Below are positions 51,893-59,414 of a stretch of DNA of 64,000 bases, piece after piece; within the stretch, counting starts at the first letter, position 1; each line of letters starts with the position of its first letter. The translations under genes were made by a program, and so were the position numbers. This DNA is from JAGQWW01 sp041392845. Its GTDB lineage: Bacteria > Bacteroidota > Bacteroidia > Chitinophagales > Saprospiraceae. The notes below the pieces were generated by a model. It saw only the letters and a list, made by a program, of their open reading frames with translations, ran no database searches and was not told the DNA's origin. The stretch lies in NCBI GenBank assembly GCA_041392845.1, contig JAWKLG010000027.1, positions 32,136 to 96,135 on the forward strand, written 5' to 3'.

Positions 51893-52091
51893 CAAGATTG
51901 ATTCTTTTTTACCTTCTTTTAAAATGTTTTTGCTGTGTATGGAAGGTTCCATTTAAATATTTTTTTGGGGTTCTGAATTGATTTACGGCAAATCAAAAAC
52001 CTCCCTTTTCAAAAAAAGGAAAGAAAATTAAACCGTATGTTGGTAGCTTATTTTACCTGACTCAGGCAAAGAAATTCACAAAGTTTTTTTT

Positions 52092-52139
52092 AAAAAAACG
52101 GACTGTGAGGGGGATTAGGTGGGGAGATTCCACAGTCCG
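52092..52139 (-). terminator. Terminator of the EVE/methyltransferase/TPR operon
   Basis: Minus strand CGGACTGTG (52131-52139) pairs with CACAGTCCG (52099-52107) and is followed by TTTTTTT. The loop is long (23 bases, C-rich). About 90 bp after the EVE stop. Confidence 0.65.
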
Positions 52140-52226
52140 GTTTGTAATGGTAAGGGAATAGTGCTTCCGATTGTTCAGTGAAGTGGGAGTTTCTTTGTTA
52201 AGATGGAAATCTCTTCTAAAAAAGGC

Positions 52227-52664
52227 CTAAAATCTTTCCTTCAACATCTTCTGTGAAATGAGTTCAAAATCATGTTGATTGATTTCCAATACGCCTTTCA
52301 TCAGGGGAAATCCCCAATACCTTATGTTTTCAATAAAATCCAGGTCCTCCAATAAAGGCTTGATAGGAATATCTTCAGCCTTGAAAAAATTAACGTTTAG
52401 TCGATTGGGATGAAAGTCAGGATTTTCTGTTACCTGATAAATTTGATCTTCTTTAATTTTTCCAATGGCGGTAAATTCCTGGCATTTTTCGCCACCTTCC
52501 AATGTTTCCTTCCCCGAATAATATTCAATGTAATCGCCTTTTGACATTCTTTTCAGGGGCGCGGACTTACCATGCCCTGCCTGAGCAAAGCCACCTTCCA
52601 CTCCTTTTTTTACATGATCCTTGGAGGCCACAATAATCCAAAACTTAGGGCTTCTATCTTCCAT
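52227..52664 (-). CDS. EVE domain-containing protein
   Basis: 145 residues. KFWIIVASKDHVKKGVEGGF, then GDYIEYYSGKETLEGGEKCQ and EFTAIGKIKEDQIYQV match the EVE (PUA-like) fold found in UPF0310 proteins, which bind modified bases in RNA or DNA. The aromatic cage residues cannot be assigned without a structure. It follows the methyltransferase gene by 11 bp in the same orientation, so it may read or respond to a methyl mark made by its neighbour; that is inference. Confidence 0.88.
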   Translation of the reverse strand: MEDRSPKFWIIVASKDHVKKGVEGGFAQAGHGKSAPLKRMSKGDYIEYYSGKETLEGGEKCQEFTAIGKIKEDQIYQVTENPDFHPNRLNVNFFKAEDIPIKPLLEDLDFIENIRYWGFPLMKGVLEINQHDFELISQKMLKERF

Positions 52665-52675
52665 GATATGAAATT

Positions 52676-53680
52676 TTATGTTTGACTTTCTACATGGTTT
52701 GAAGTGAACTTTAATCCGGGTTTCAAGCCATTCTCATATTGAAAGGTAAACCATTCGAAAACTGACTTTCTGCTTTCTACTGAAAATAGAAAAATAGGAA
52801 CAGTTAAACCACTTTGGTCGGTGAGTAATTCATTATTTCCAAAGACTTTTATTTTTGTAAAAATGCTACCATACGCATACCCCTGCCAATCTTTTGGATG
52901 GCATTCAATGGTTATCGAATCAAATCCTTTTTTATTTTTAAAAGTCAAAATGGATGCTGCATCTAATACAAAAACTTCTTCCAGTGGTTTAATTTTTTGA
53001 CTTTCTATTTTATCCTGCCTTGCCAACATTGGTGAATAAAACCCAAAACTAAGTGTTACACGTTCCGGCACCAAAAGAGCGTCTGGAAATTGCTGCAAAA
53101 GATTAATGAAAATAGAAACCTGGGGTTCATCCCTCAATCCATTTTGCATGGTTTCAGAAAGAATCAGGTCATATTTCTCAGATTTTTGAAATTGAAAAGT
53201 TGTAGCATCCTCCAGGTAATAATCGCTTACAAATTTTTCCAATGCTAGTTTTTTAAACAAACTTTTTACCATATCAAAACTAAGCGGGTTGATTTCAATC
53301 AAGCCTAGTTGAAGTTGGTCCGGGGTAAAAAAAGGAAGCAAGGGTAAAATCAAGGTAGCATAAGGACCTGTACCTGCATATAATAAGCGAATTGGTTCAT
53401 TTTGGGTTTTGTGAAGAGACTGTATTGCTTCGTAAATACCTTTTACAAAAGTTTTGGTTCGAAAAATATCCTCCAGACACATGGCTGCCCATCTGGTTCC
53501 GATTGCCCTGCCACCTTCCGTATTGACATCTTCTAAATAATTCGAATCTTCGATGTCATAAGGAGTCAAGCTGTTCAACAATTCTTTATAATCGTTTATA
53601 GCAGTTGAAAGCTCTAAATAATCAGGCTCCTCTTTTATTAATGCAATTCCTATTTGTCGAAGCTGTTCAAGAAAAACCAT
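52676..53680 (-). CDS. SAM-dependent methyltransferase-like protein
   Basis: 334 residues from ATG 53680; the frame is open 46 codons further up but that part overlaps the TPR gene. A helical N-terminal part (about 1-100) with GTRWAAMCLEDIFRTKTFVK precedes a Rossmann core: motif I IRLLYAGTGPYATLILPLLP (about 110-130), acidic motif II LGLIEINPLSF, and DLILSETMQNGLRDEPQVSI, where the E-x-M after the LS resembles the double-E loop of protein arginine methyltransferases. The C-terminal half is beta-rich. Target unknown. Eight bp after the TPR gene and 11 bp before the EVE gene. Confidence 0.72.
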   Translation of the reverse strand: MVFLEQLRQIGIALIKEEPDYLELSTAINDYKELLNSLTPYDIEDSNYLEDVNTEGGRAIGTRWAAMCLEDIFRTKTFVKGIYEAIQSLHKTQNEPIRLLYAGTGPYATLILPLLPFFTPDQLQLGLIEINPLSFDMVKSLFKKLALEKFVSDYYLEDATTFQFQKSEKYDLILSETMQNGLRDEPQVSIFINLLQQFPDALLVPERVTLSFGFYSPMLARQDKIESQKIKPLEEVFVLDAASILTFKNKKGFDSITIECHPKDWQGYAYGSIFTKIKVFGNNELLTDQSGLTVPIFLFSVESRKSVFEWFTFQYENGLKPGLKFTSNHVESQT

Positions 53681-53688
53681 TTTCTGAT

Positions 53689-54894
53689 TTAGTTGAAAAG
53701 TAATTGTACTGAAAAGAGTACACCATAAATTAAAAGCCCAAGGATACTCAAAATTCCAAAAGCAAAAGGAGTGGTGATGGCTAATGAAAGCAATAAAATT
53801 CCAAGGCCAACACACCAATAAAATTGCATCCTTCCTCCGCTTGTTTTTATTTCAAAAAATGAGATGGCTATTAATAGGGCGGATAAAGTTGACGCAATAA
53901 TGGCAAATAACACTTCTCCTGAAAAGTCAAATACAAAATGCGCCAAAATTCCGGTTATAAGCAGCAGATTAAAACCTAAAAATATATTGGATTGTGTGAT
54001 TTGCTTTCCGTTCAAAAGGTATTTGAGTTTGTTGTCCAGCCTTAAAATAGAATTGTACAAAACGCCACCGTACCAGGTCACCATCATGTACAAAATTCCA
54101 AATCCGGCCCACAACAAGGTTCCTTTCCAAAATAATATAAACAAAATCACATTCCTCCCTGTCCAGTTAATGCTATACCTGCTAAAAGCTTTCCCCACAA
54201 AAAATCGAAAAAAAGCATTGCTGTTTCTTTTGATTTCAATGACCGTTTCTCTGGCGAATTCATCATTAGGGTTTGCTGCCAAAGCGGCAAAAGCAGAATC
54301 CTCAGCATCTTGCAAATCCTTTTTTCCCGAAGCAATAATCCTCGACCTCAAAGCCAGAGTTTTGGAATCATTTGGATCAATTTCCAGTGCTCTGTTGACA
54401 TAAGATAGCGCATTCTTCAAGGCTCCATTGGCAAAATGAATAATGGCATTTATTTTTAATAGGGTAGCATCGTTAGGATCCAGGGATTCACCAAGTGTTG
54501 CAAATCGAGTGGCTTCCTCAATATTCTCAACTTGCACATACAATGCAGCCAATCTTGAATAATTATCGACTGACTCCGGTTCAATTTCCAGAGCAATTTT
54601 GGCATGTTTAAATGCACCGGCTATATCGTCGACTGCTTCATAATAATGGGAAGCAAGGTGGTGAAAAATGGAGATGTTTGCATATTGTTCCAATGCTCTG
54701 TCCATCACCCTTTTTGCATTTATATAGTCTTTGGTTTCAAGGGTACATATAAAAAAGAGCAGGAGCCTTTTGGGGTCATCCCAAAGTTGTGTGAAAGGCT
54801 GTTTCAAAACTTTTAAGGCCTCTTCATATCGACCAAAATCTACCAACTGTTCTGCACGATCCAACATTTTCATTTCGGCCTCAAAAGTCTCCAT
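53689..54894 (-). CDS. TPR-repeat membrane protein
   Basis: 401 residues. The N-terminal 210 are TPR helices (VDFGRYEEALKVLKQPFTQL, DDIAGAFKHAKIALEIEPES, GALKNALSYVNRALEIDPND), probably cytoplasmic; the C-terminal half has five hydrophobic segments (NVILFILFWKGTLLWAGFGI, FLGFNLLLITGILAHFVFDF, VLFAIIASTLSALLIAISFF, YWCVGLGILLLSLAI, FGILSILGLLIYGVLFS). It looks like a membrane-bound scaffold. Operon with the methyltransferase and EVE genes, so it may recruit a methylation substrate. Family otherwise unrecognised. Confidence 0.75.
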   Translation of the reverse strand: METFEAEMKMLDRAEQLVDFGRYEEALKVLKQPFTQLWDDPKRLLLFFICTLETKDYINAKRVMDRALEQYANISIFHHLASHYYEAVDDIAGAFKHAKIALEIEPESVDNYSRLAALYVQVENIEEATRFATLGESLDPNDATLLKINAIIHFANGALKNALSYVNRALEIDPNDSKTLALRSRIIASGKKDLQDAEDSAFAALAANPNDEFARETVIEIKRNSNAFFRFFVGKAFSRYSINWTGRNVILFILFWKGTLLWAGFGILYMMVTWYGGVLYNSILRLDNKLKYLLNGKQITQSNIFLGFNLLLITGILAHFVFDFSGEVLFAIIASTLSALLIAISFFEIKTSGGRMQFYWCVGLGILLLSLAITTPFAFGILSILGLLIYGVLFSVQLLFN

Positions 54895-54918
54895 AACTGG
54901 CTCTTATTTATTTTAAAA

Positions 54919-55248
54919 TTATTTTTTCTTTCTTAAAGCAGCAGCAAATGCATTTTCTGCCCATTTTTTCAATGCATCCTTGTCTTCCAGGATGTTTTCC
55001 GGAATTAAATAATAGCTGGCCATTCCCTTTCCCATTCCTTTATGAAAAAAAGGTTCCATCCCTACATCAATAAAATCCTGGCGATTCAGGTCATCTACTT
55101 TGAAATGTAAACTACCTCCCATTATTCCGGCAAACATTACCCCGTCTTTATAAATTCCGACCCCTCCGAACATTTTTTTATGTATGATTACACCAAAAGG
55201 TTCCAATTGATCCAATACAAATTGAAGGTAATCTTCCGAAAAGGCCAT
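54919..55248 (-). CDS. TfoX/Sxy N-terminal domain protein
   Basis: 109 residues, matching TfoX_N: LDQLEPFGVIIHKKMFGGVG, then DGVMFAGIMGGSLHFKVDDL and FFHKGMGKGMASYYLIPENI. In gammaproteobacteria TfoX/Sxy promotes competence; short single-domain members in Bacteroidota have no tested role. It lies 24 bp upstream of the TPR membrane protein gene on the same strand and could be the first gene of that operon. The C-terminus is Lys-rich. Confidence 0.9.
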   Translation of the reverse strand: MAFSEDYLQFVLDQLEPFGVIIHKKMFGGVGIYKDGVMFAGIMGGSLHFKVDDLNRQDFIDVGMEPFFHKGMGKGMASYYLIPENILEDKDALKKWAENAFAAALRKKK

Positions 55249-55295
55249 TTGTTTGTTTTTGTGTGGTAAATATAAGTTCCTTGTTTTTTAAATAC

Positions 55296-55327
55296 TCGTA
55301 AATCCTAAACCGTAATTCGTAAATTCC
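55296..55327. repeat. R3 repeat
   Basis: CTCGTAAATCCTAAACCGTA and ATTCGTAAATTCC in the divergent region upstream of the TfoX-like and pectinesterase genes; here R3 is at 5' ends. Confidence 0.65.
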
Positions 55328-55469
55328 AATTAAACTACTACCATCCATTTTCCGGTAGAATAATTAAAATATCCCCAAAAGGTTAATTGCTGCTGGTAGG
55401 ATGTTATAAAATGGGACTGTCAATATTTTTTTGAAAAGTAATTTGCAGTCCTTCATCAAAACCTTTTTT

Positions 55470-56444
55470 ATGAAATTTTTGGCTTCACTTATATTGACGA
55501 TTCTTTCTCTTCAAGGTGTGACAGCGGGAAGTAATTTTCAAACTGAAAAATATGATTTTATTGTTGCGTACGATGGTTCTGGTGACTTCACAAAGGTGCA
55601 GGATGCCATCAATGCTGTACCGGTTTTGAGAAAGGAAAGGACTTATATTTTTATAAAAAATGGAATTTATAAAGAAAAGCTAGTCCTGCCTGCGAGCATT
55701 ACCAATGTGAGCTTTGTAGGTGAGTCGGTAGAAAAAACAATTCTTACCTACGATGATTTTGCATCCAAACAAAACAGATTTGGAGAAAACATCGGTACGT
55801 CAGGTTCTACTTCTTTTTTCATTTTTGGAGAAGGCTTTGAAGCCAAAAACATCACTTTCGAAAACTCATCAGGGCCGGTCGGACAAGCTGTTGCTGTGAG
55901 GGTTGACGGCGATAAAGTAAAGTTTGAAAACTGCAGATTCCTTGGATTTCAGGATACGCTTTATCCACATGGCGACCGAAGTAGACAATACTATAAAAAC
56001 TGTTACATCGAGGGCACGGTGGACTTCATTTTTGGTTGGTCTACTGCCGTATTTGATAGCTGCACCATATTTTGCAAATCTCCCGGTTACATCACTGCTC
56101 CTTCTACAAAAGAAGGTGAAACGCATGGCTTTGTTTTTCTAAATTGTAAAATTGTTGGAGATGCCCCAAAAGGCTCAGTATATCTGGGCAGACCCTGGCG
56201 ACCCTTTGGACAATCCGTTTTTATCAATTGCCACTTAAGTGAAGTAATAAAACCTGAAGGTTGGGACAACTGGGGCAAAGAAAGCAATGAAAAAACAGCT
56301 TTTTTTAAAGAGTATAATTCAAGTGGTCCTGGTGCTAATGATGCAAATCGAGTGCAATGGGCTGGTCAATTAAATAAAGAGCAATTGGCTGATTATCAGC
56401 TGGATAAGGTTTTTGGAGAATGGCTTTTGGCTATTGGCCGTTAG
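55470..56444 (+). CDS. Pectinesterase (CE8)
   Basis: 324 residues from ATG 55470 with signal MKFLASLILTILSLQGVTAG; an alternative TTG at 55431 would add 13 residues and is less likely. Canonical CE8 landmarks: FIVAYDGSGDFTKVQDAINA, GFQDTLYPHGDRSRQYYKNC with the catalytic Gln and Asp, GTVDFIFGWSTAVFDSCTIF with the nucleophile Asp, and YLGRPWRPFGQSVFIN with the catalytic Arg. It demethylates homogalacturonan. The chain ends VFGEWLLAIGR; the last five residues and the TAG fall in an R4 repeat, so the natural C-terminus may have been changed. Confidence 0.95.
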   Translation: MKFLASLILTILSLQGVTAGSNFQTEKYDFIVAYDGSGDFTKVQDAINAVPVLRKERTYIFIKNGIYKEKLVLPASITNVSFVGESVEKTILTYDDFASKQNRFGENIGTSGSTSFFIFGEGFEAKNITFENSSGPVGQAVAVRVDGDKVKFENCRFLGFQDTLYPHGDRSRQYYKNCYIEGTVDFIFGWSTAVFDSCTIFCKSPGYITAPSTKEGETHGFVFLNCKIVGDAPKGSVYLGRPWRPFGQSVFINCHLSEVIKPEGWDNWGKESNEKTAFFKEYNSSGPGANDANRVQWAGQLNKEQLADYQLDKVFGEWLLAIGR

Positions 56445-56835
56445 CTGTTGGCCATTGGCTATTTGTAGGGGTTGGCTGCGCCAACTCTGGAACGATGCAA
56501 TGATTTAGAATTTGTAGCAGGTTATTTGAAGCGGAAGAACCCTATAAAAGAATTGCGACATTCCGGTATTCAGATTTCCGGCATCCACCATTCAGGAGCC
56601 AGCATTCTGCCAATTTAATGTGACCCCTACAGGGTCAGTAAGGTTAATGGTCTTAGTTCGGGTTGGGATAATTGACCCCGATGGGGTCGAAGGAAAAGGA
56701 ATTTACGGTTTAAGAGGGCTTAAAAAAAACGAAAAGCGAACGTCGAATAGCGAATAGCGTAACCTTCAGACAATCAGGAAATTATTCGAGCTGTTATATG
56801 ATAGCCGTTAGCTGTTGGCCATTGGCTATTTGTAG
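56428..56835. repeat. R4, R16, R3 and R10 mosaic in a convergent gap
   Basis: R4 (TTGGCTATTGGCCGTTAGCT) from inside the pectinesterase end; R16 TGTAGGGGTTGGCTGCGCCA at 56466 and again at 56830; two small hairpins GACCCCTACAGGGTC (56632) and GACCCCGATGGGGTC (56676); R3 remnant GAATTTACGGTTTAAG (56699); R10 (GAATAGCGAATAGCG) at 56744; then GAGCTGTTATATGATAGC and R4 again. Confidence 0.75.
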
Positions 56836-56967
56836 GGGTTGGCTGCGCCAACCTTGGAAGGGACAAAGTATTATTAATAGCAACATATTTCATAAAACGG
56901 AATGTTGGTAAAATGTACAAAAAAAGACCTAAATAAATTAATGTAAATGCCTGATTATTAATATTTT

Positions 56968-57068
56968 AAGCATCAAGCATCAAGCATCAAGCATCTCAAG
57001 CATCAAGCATCAAGCATCAAGCATCAAGCATCAAGCATCAAGCATCAAGCATCAAGCATCCAGCATCC
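56968..57068. repeat. R6 microsatellite-like CAAGCAT array
   Basis: About 13 near-perfect 7-bp units AAGCATC, with one interruption (GCATCTCAAG) and a terminal CATCCAGCATCC. It touches the stop triplet of the T9SS gene at 57070. Confidence 0.85.
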
Positions 57069-57069
57069 A

Positions 57070-57891
57070 TCAATCTACCAATATTTCCTTTAATACAGAT
57101 TGGCCGTCTTTTGTTAGGCGAAGGGTATAATAGCCTTTTTCCAGATTTTTTGTGCTAATAGATTCGGTTGAATTGAATTGATCTTTGGTAAGCAAGATTT
57201 CATTTTGACTATTTAAAATTTCAACCTTGGTTTCACCTTCCGGATAGATTACATTGATTTGCTGCATTCCATGGTTGTAATAGATTCTGAATTCCTCCAA
57301 AGGAATGTTACCAAATCCGGAAGTTGGTATGATGCGGTCGCAATTCCATTCAGTTGGGGCATAGATGCCGGAATAATTTACAACGGCTCCGGTAACGGCA
57401 TCATATACCAAAAAATCATTGCCTGGATTATTGCCGGCAGAATTTGGAAAAACCATGAATGGATCGGTGTCATTGTCCATTATGTACAAGGTATCCGGAC
57501 AATCTGAAATTTTATCGAAGGTAAATAATAGCGACTCAGAATTCGCCTGTAAACTTAATGGTGGAAAATTTACCTGAAATCCAAAATGCAAATAATCCAT
57601 ATTCCAATTTTCATAAGGTCTGTTTGACCTGGCATTGGCAACCCAAAGTCCATTATAACTTTTGACATTTCCAATTTGATATCCTGTCGGAACTACAATG
57701 GTTACCTGTCCTGAACCCGGAAATAATTGATTTGGTGCACTTGGAATATACCCCTGATCCGGTTTTACAAATACGCCCCAGTTTTCATTATCATGATCGT
57801 ATTTTACTTTGAACAATAGTTGTCCGCTTGCCTCCCACAAAAGGGTTGGCAATACCAGGGCAAGTACAAAAAGGTAAAACTTCTTTTCCAT
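57070..57891 (-). CDS. T9SS type A sorted protein, WGVFxKP family (paralogue of 58348)
   Basis: 273 residues from ATG 57891; the longer frame upstream runs into intergenic DNA and is rejected. Signal MEKKFYLFVLALVLPTLLWE then one beta-rich domain: KYDHDNENWGVFVKPDQGY, LFPGSGQVTIVVPTGYQIGN, SDCPDTLYIMDNDTDPFMVF, NNPGNDFLVYDAVTGAVVNY and YAPTEWNCD. The fold may be cohesin-like. A short sorting domain follows (ILNSQNEILLTKDQFN, NLEKGYYTLRLTKDGQSVLK). Tandem with the gene at 58348, which shares all those landmarks. Function unknown; probably a cell-surface or matrix protein. Confidence 0.82.
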   Translation of the reverse strand: MEKKFYLFVLALVLPTLLWEASGQLLFKVKYDHDNENWGVFVKPDQGYIPSAPNQLFPGSGQVTIVVPTGYQIGNVKSYNGLWVANARSNRPYENWNMDYLHFGFQVNFPPLSLQANSESLLFTFDKISDCPDTLYIMDNDTDPFMVFPNSAGNNPGNDFLVYDAVTGAVVNYSGIYAPTEWNCDRIIPTSGFGNIPLEEFRIYYNHGMQQINVIYPEGETKVEILNSQNEILLTKDQFNSTESISTKNLEKGYYTLRLTKDGQSVLKEILVD

Positions 57892-58001
57892 AGTTCGCAA
57901 GTGATAAGGTTGTTCAAATCGACCACGAAAAGGGGAAGGGACACAGGCCGAATAGTAGAGGGGAGAATTACCTGTATAACTCAAATACCAAGCCATTTTG
58001 G

Positions 58002-58270
58002 CTGTTGGCTGTTAGCTGTTGGCTATTGGCTATTGGCTATTGGCATTTTGTAGGGGTCCAGCCCTGGAAGGATGAAATGATTGAAAATTTGCAGTAAATT
58101 CCTTTAGACGAATAAGTTAAGGCTCCGTAAATCGTAAACCCCAAACCCCAAACCCCAAACCGCAAACCGTAAATTCCACCAAGACCACTTGAAAAGCTCC
58201 TCCACTCATTCTTCCACTTGTCATCTGAGAGATCCAAAAAGCCAACGGCCAACAGCCAACGGCTAATGGC
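58002..58270. repeat. R4, R16, R3, R17 and R4 mosaic between the two paralogues
   Basis: R4 (TGGCTATTGGCTATTGGC, 58010-58045), R16 remnant TGTAGGGGTCCAGCCCTGG (58049), R3 variant (CCGTAAATCGTAAACCCC, then CAAACCCCAAACCGCAAACC), R17 (CCACTTGAAAAGCTCCTCC, TTCCACTTGTCATCTGAGAG), and R4 (GCCAACGGCCAACAGCC). R3-R17 order as at 33533-33615. Confidence 0.78.
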
Positions 58271-58271
58271 C

Positions 58272-58305
58272 AAAAAAAGAACCCGACCATTTGGCCAGGT
58301 TCTTT
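58272..58305 (-). terminator. Terminator of the gene at 58348
   Basis: Minus strand AAAGAACC (58298-58305) pairs with GGTTCTTT (58276-58283) and is followed by TTTT. The loop contains TGGCCAAATGGTCG. It starts 42 bp after the stop. Confidence 0.72.
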
Positions 58306-58347
58306 AACATACTTAAGACATCTGAAATATCCTCTAGGTTGTGCTTG

Positions 58348-59172
58348 TTATTTTTGAATCAATAGTTTTTGAGTGTAGAAAACTCCGTCGTGTTCTACTA
58401 CCAGGCTGTACAAACCTTTGCTGAAAGCGTCAAGCTGGATGGCTTGCCCGCTTTGGTAATTTCTTATTTTGTGAATGGTCTGCCCCAGTTGATTTTTGAT
58501 GCTCAGATTTCCTTCCTGGAAGGGCATATCCAAAATGGTCATATTGGATGCCGGGTTAGGGCTGACTTTGAATGCTCCGATTTCAAAAACTTCTTCATTG
58601 CTGCTCAATCTTGCATCAGGATCGCAATTCCACATCATTCGGTCATAAACACCGGCTACATCATAGGCTAACCTATTGATGGCATCAAAAATGGAAAGAT
58701 TGTTACCTGGATTGGTACCTACTGAATTGGGTACCTGGCTGAAAGGATCATCTTCATTATCAATTAAATATAATGTATCAGGACAATCACCTGCAAGTTT
58801 CTCAACCGAGAAAAGTAAAGTCTCTTCTCCTTTTTTCAGTTTGATAGGTGGATAATTGTTGGTGAATCCAAATGAACGGTAATCTTTCGATGGATTTTCC
58901 CTTGGACTTTCTACTGTGGCATTATTGATCCAGGTTCCACCATGATTGCCAACATTGCCAAATGAAAATCCAGCCGGCATAACCAATGTGATTTGACCTG
59001 AGCCGGGAATTAAATTATCAGAAGGATCCATTCCTTCCCCTGGTTTGGCAAATACTCCCCAGGCATTTTCAGCTTCTAAATATTGAAGTTTGAGAACAAT
59101 CTGGGCCGTTACATTTTGAACCCATAAGGTAGCGCATAGGCATAGTAGTGCAGAGTAGAAGTGTTTTTTCAT
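58348..59172 (-). CDS. T9SS type A sorted protein, WGVFxKP family (paralogue of 57070)
   Basis: 274 residues from ATG 59172 with signal peptide MKKHFYSALLCLCATLWVQN. Core: LQYLEAENAWGVFAKPGEGM, LIPGSGQITLVMPAGFSFGN, AGDCPDTLYLIDNEDDPFSQ, TNPGNNLSIFDAINRLAYDV and MMWNCD, each aligning with the next gene downstream, so the two are tandem duplicates that have diverged strongly. The sorting domain reads FKVSPNPASNMTILDMPFQE ... SKGLYSLVVEHDGVFYTQKL. Probably exported and attached to the surface. I know of no named family; secreted Bacteroidota proteins of this general look are common. Confidence 0.83.
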   Translation of the reverse strand: MKKHFYSALLCLCATLWVQNVTAQIVLKLQYLEAENAWGVFAKPGEGMDPSDNLIPGSGQITLVMPAGFSFGNVGNHGGTWINNATVESPRENPSKDYRSFGFTNNYPPIKLKKGEETLLFSVEKLAGDCPDTLYLIDNEDDPFSQVPNSVGTNPGNNLSIFDAINRLAYDVAGVYDRMMWNCDPDARLSSNEEVFEIGAFKVSPNPASNMTILDMPFQEGNLSIKNQLGQTIHKIRNYQSGQAIQLDAFSKGLYSLVVEHDGVFYTQKLLIQK

Positions 59173-59358
59173 AGTAGCCGACTTTTTTAAAAAAATAAAA
59201 TATCCTTTGAGGGGGATCAAAGTATCACAAAGAGGGGGAAATTGTAGAGGGGAAAATCTATCGCTAAGCTTACAAAATTCGTACCATGTTGCAGATTTAG
59301 GTCAAAAAAATATCGACATTTTGCAAGATAGGTCACAATAATTCTGATCTTTCTTACC

Positions 59359-59366
59359 GAACTTTG
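59359..59366 (+). promoter_or_regulatory. Putative -7 box for the M1 peptidase gene
   Basis: GAACTTTG, one mismatch from TAnnTTTG, 48 bp before the ATG at 59415; the same word is found before the DUF4386 gene. Confidence 0.35.
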
Positions 59367-59414
59367 TACAATGTTCTTTATTTAAGGAGAATGAAAGATT
59401 TTAATAATACCGTT

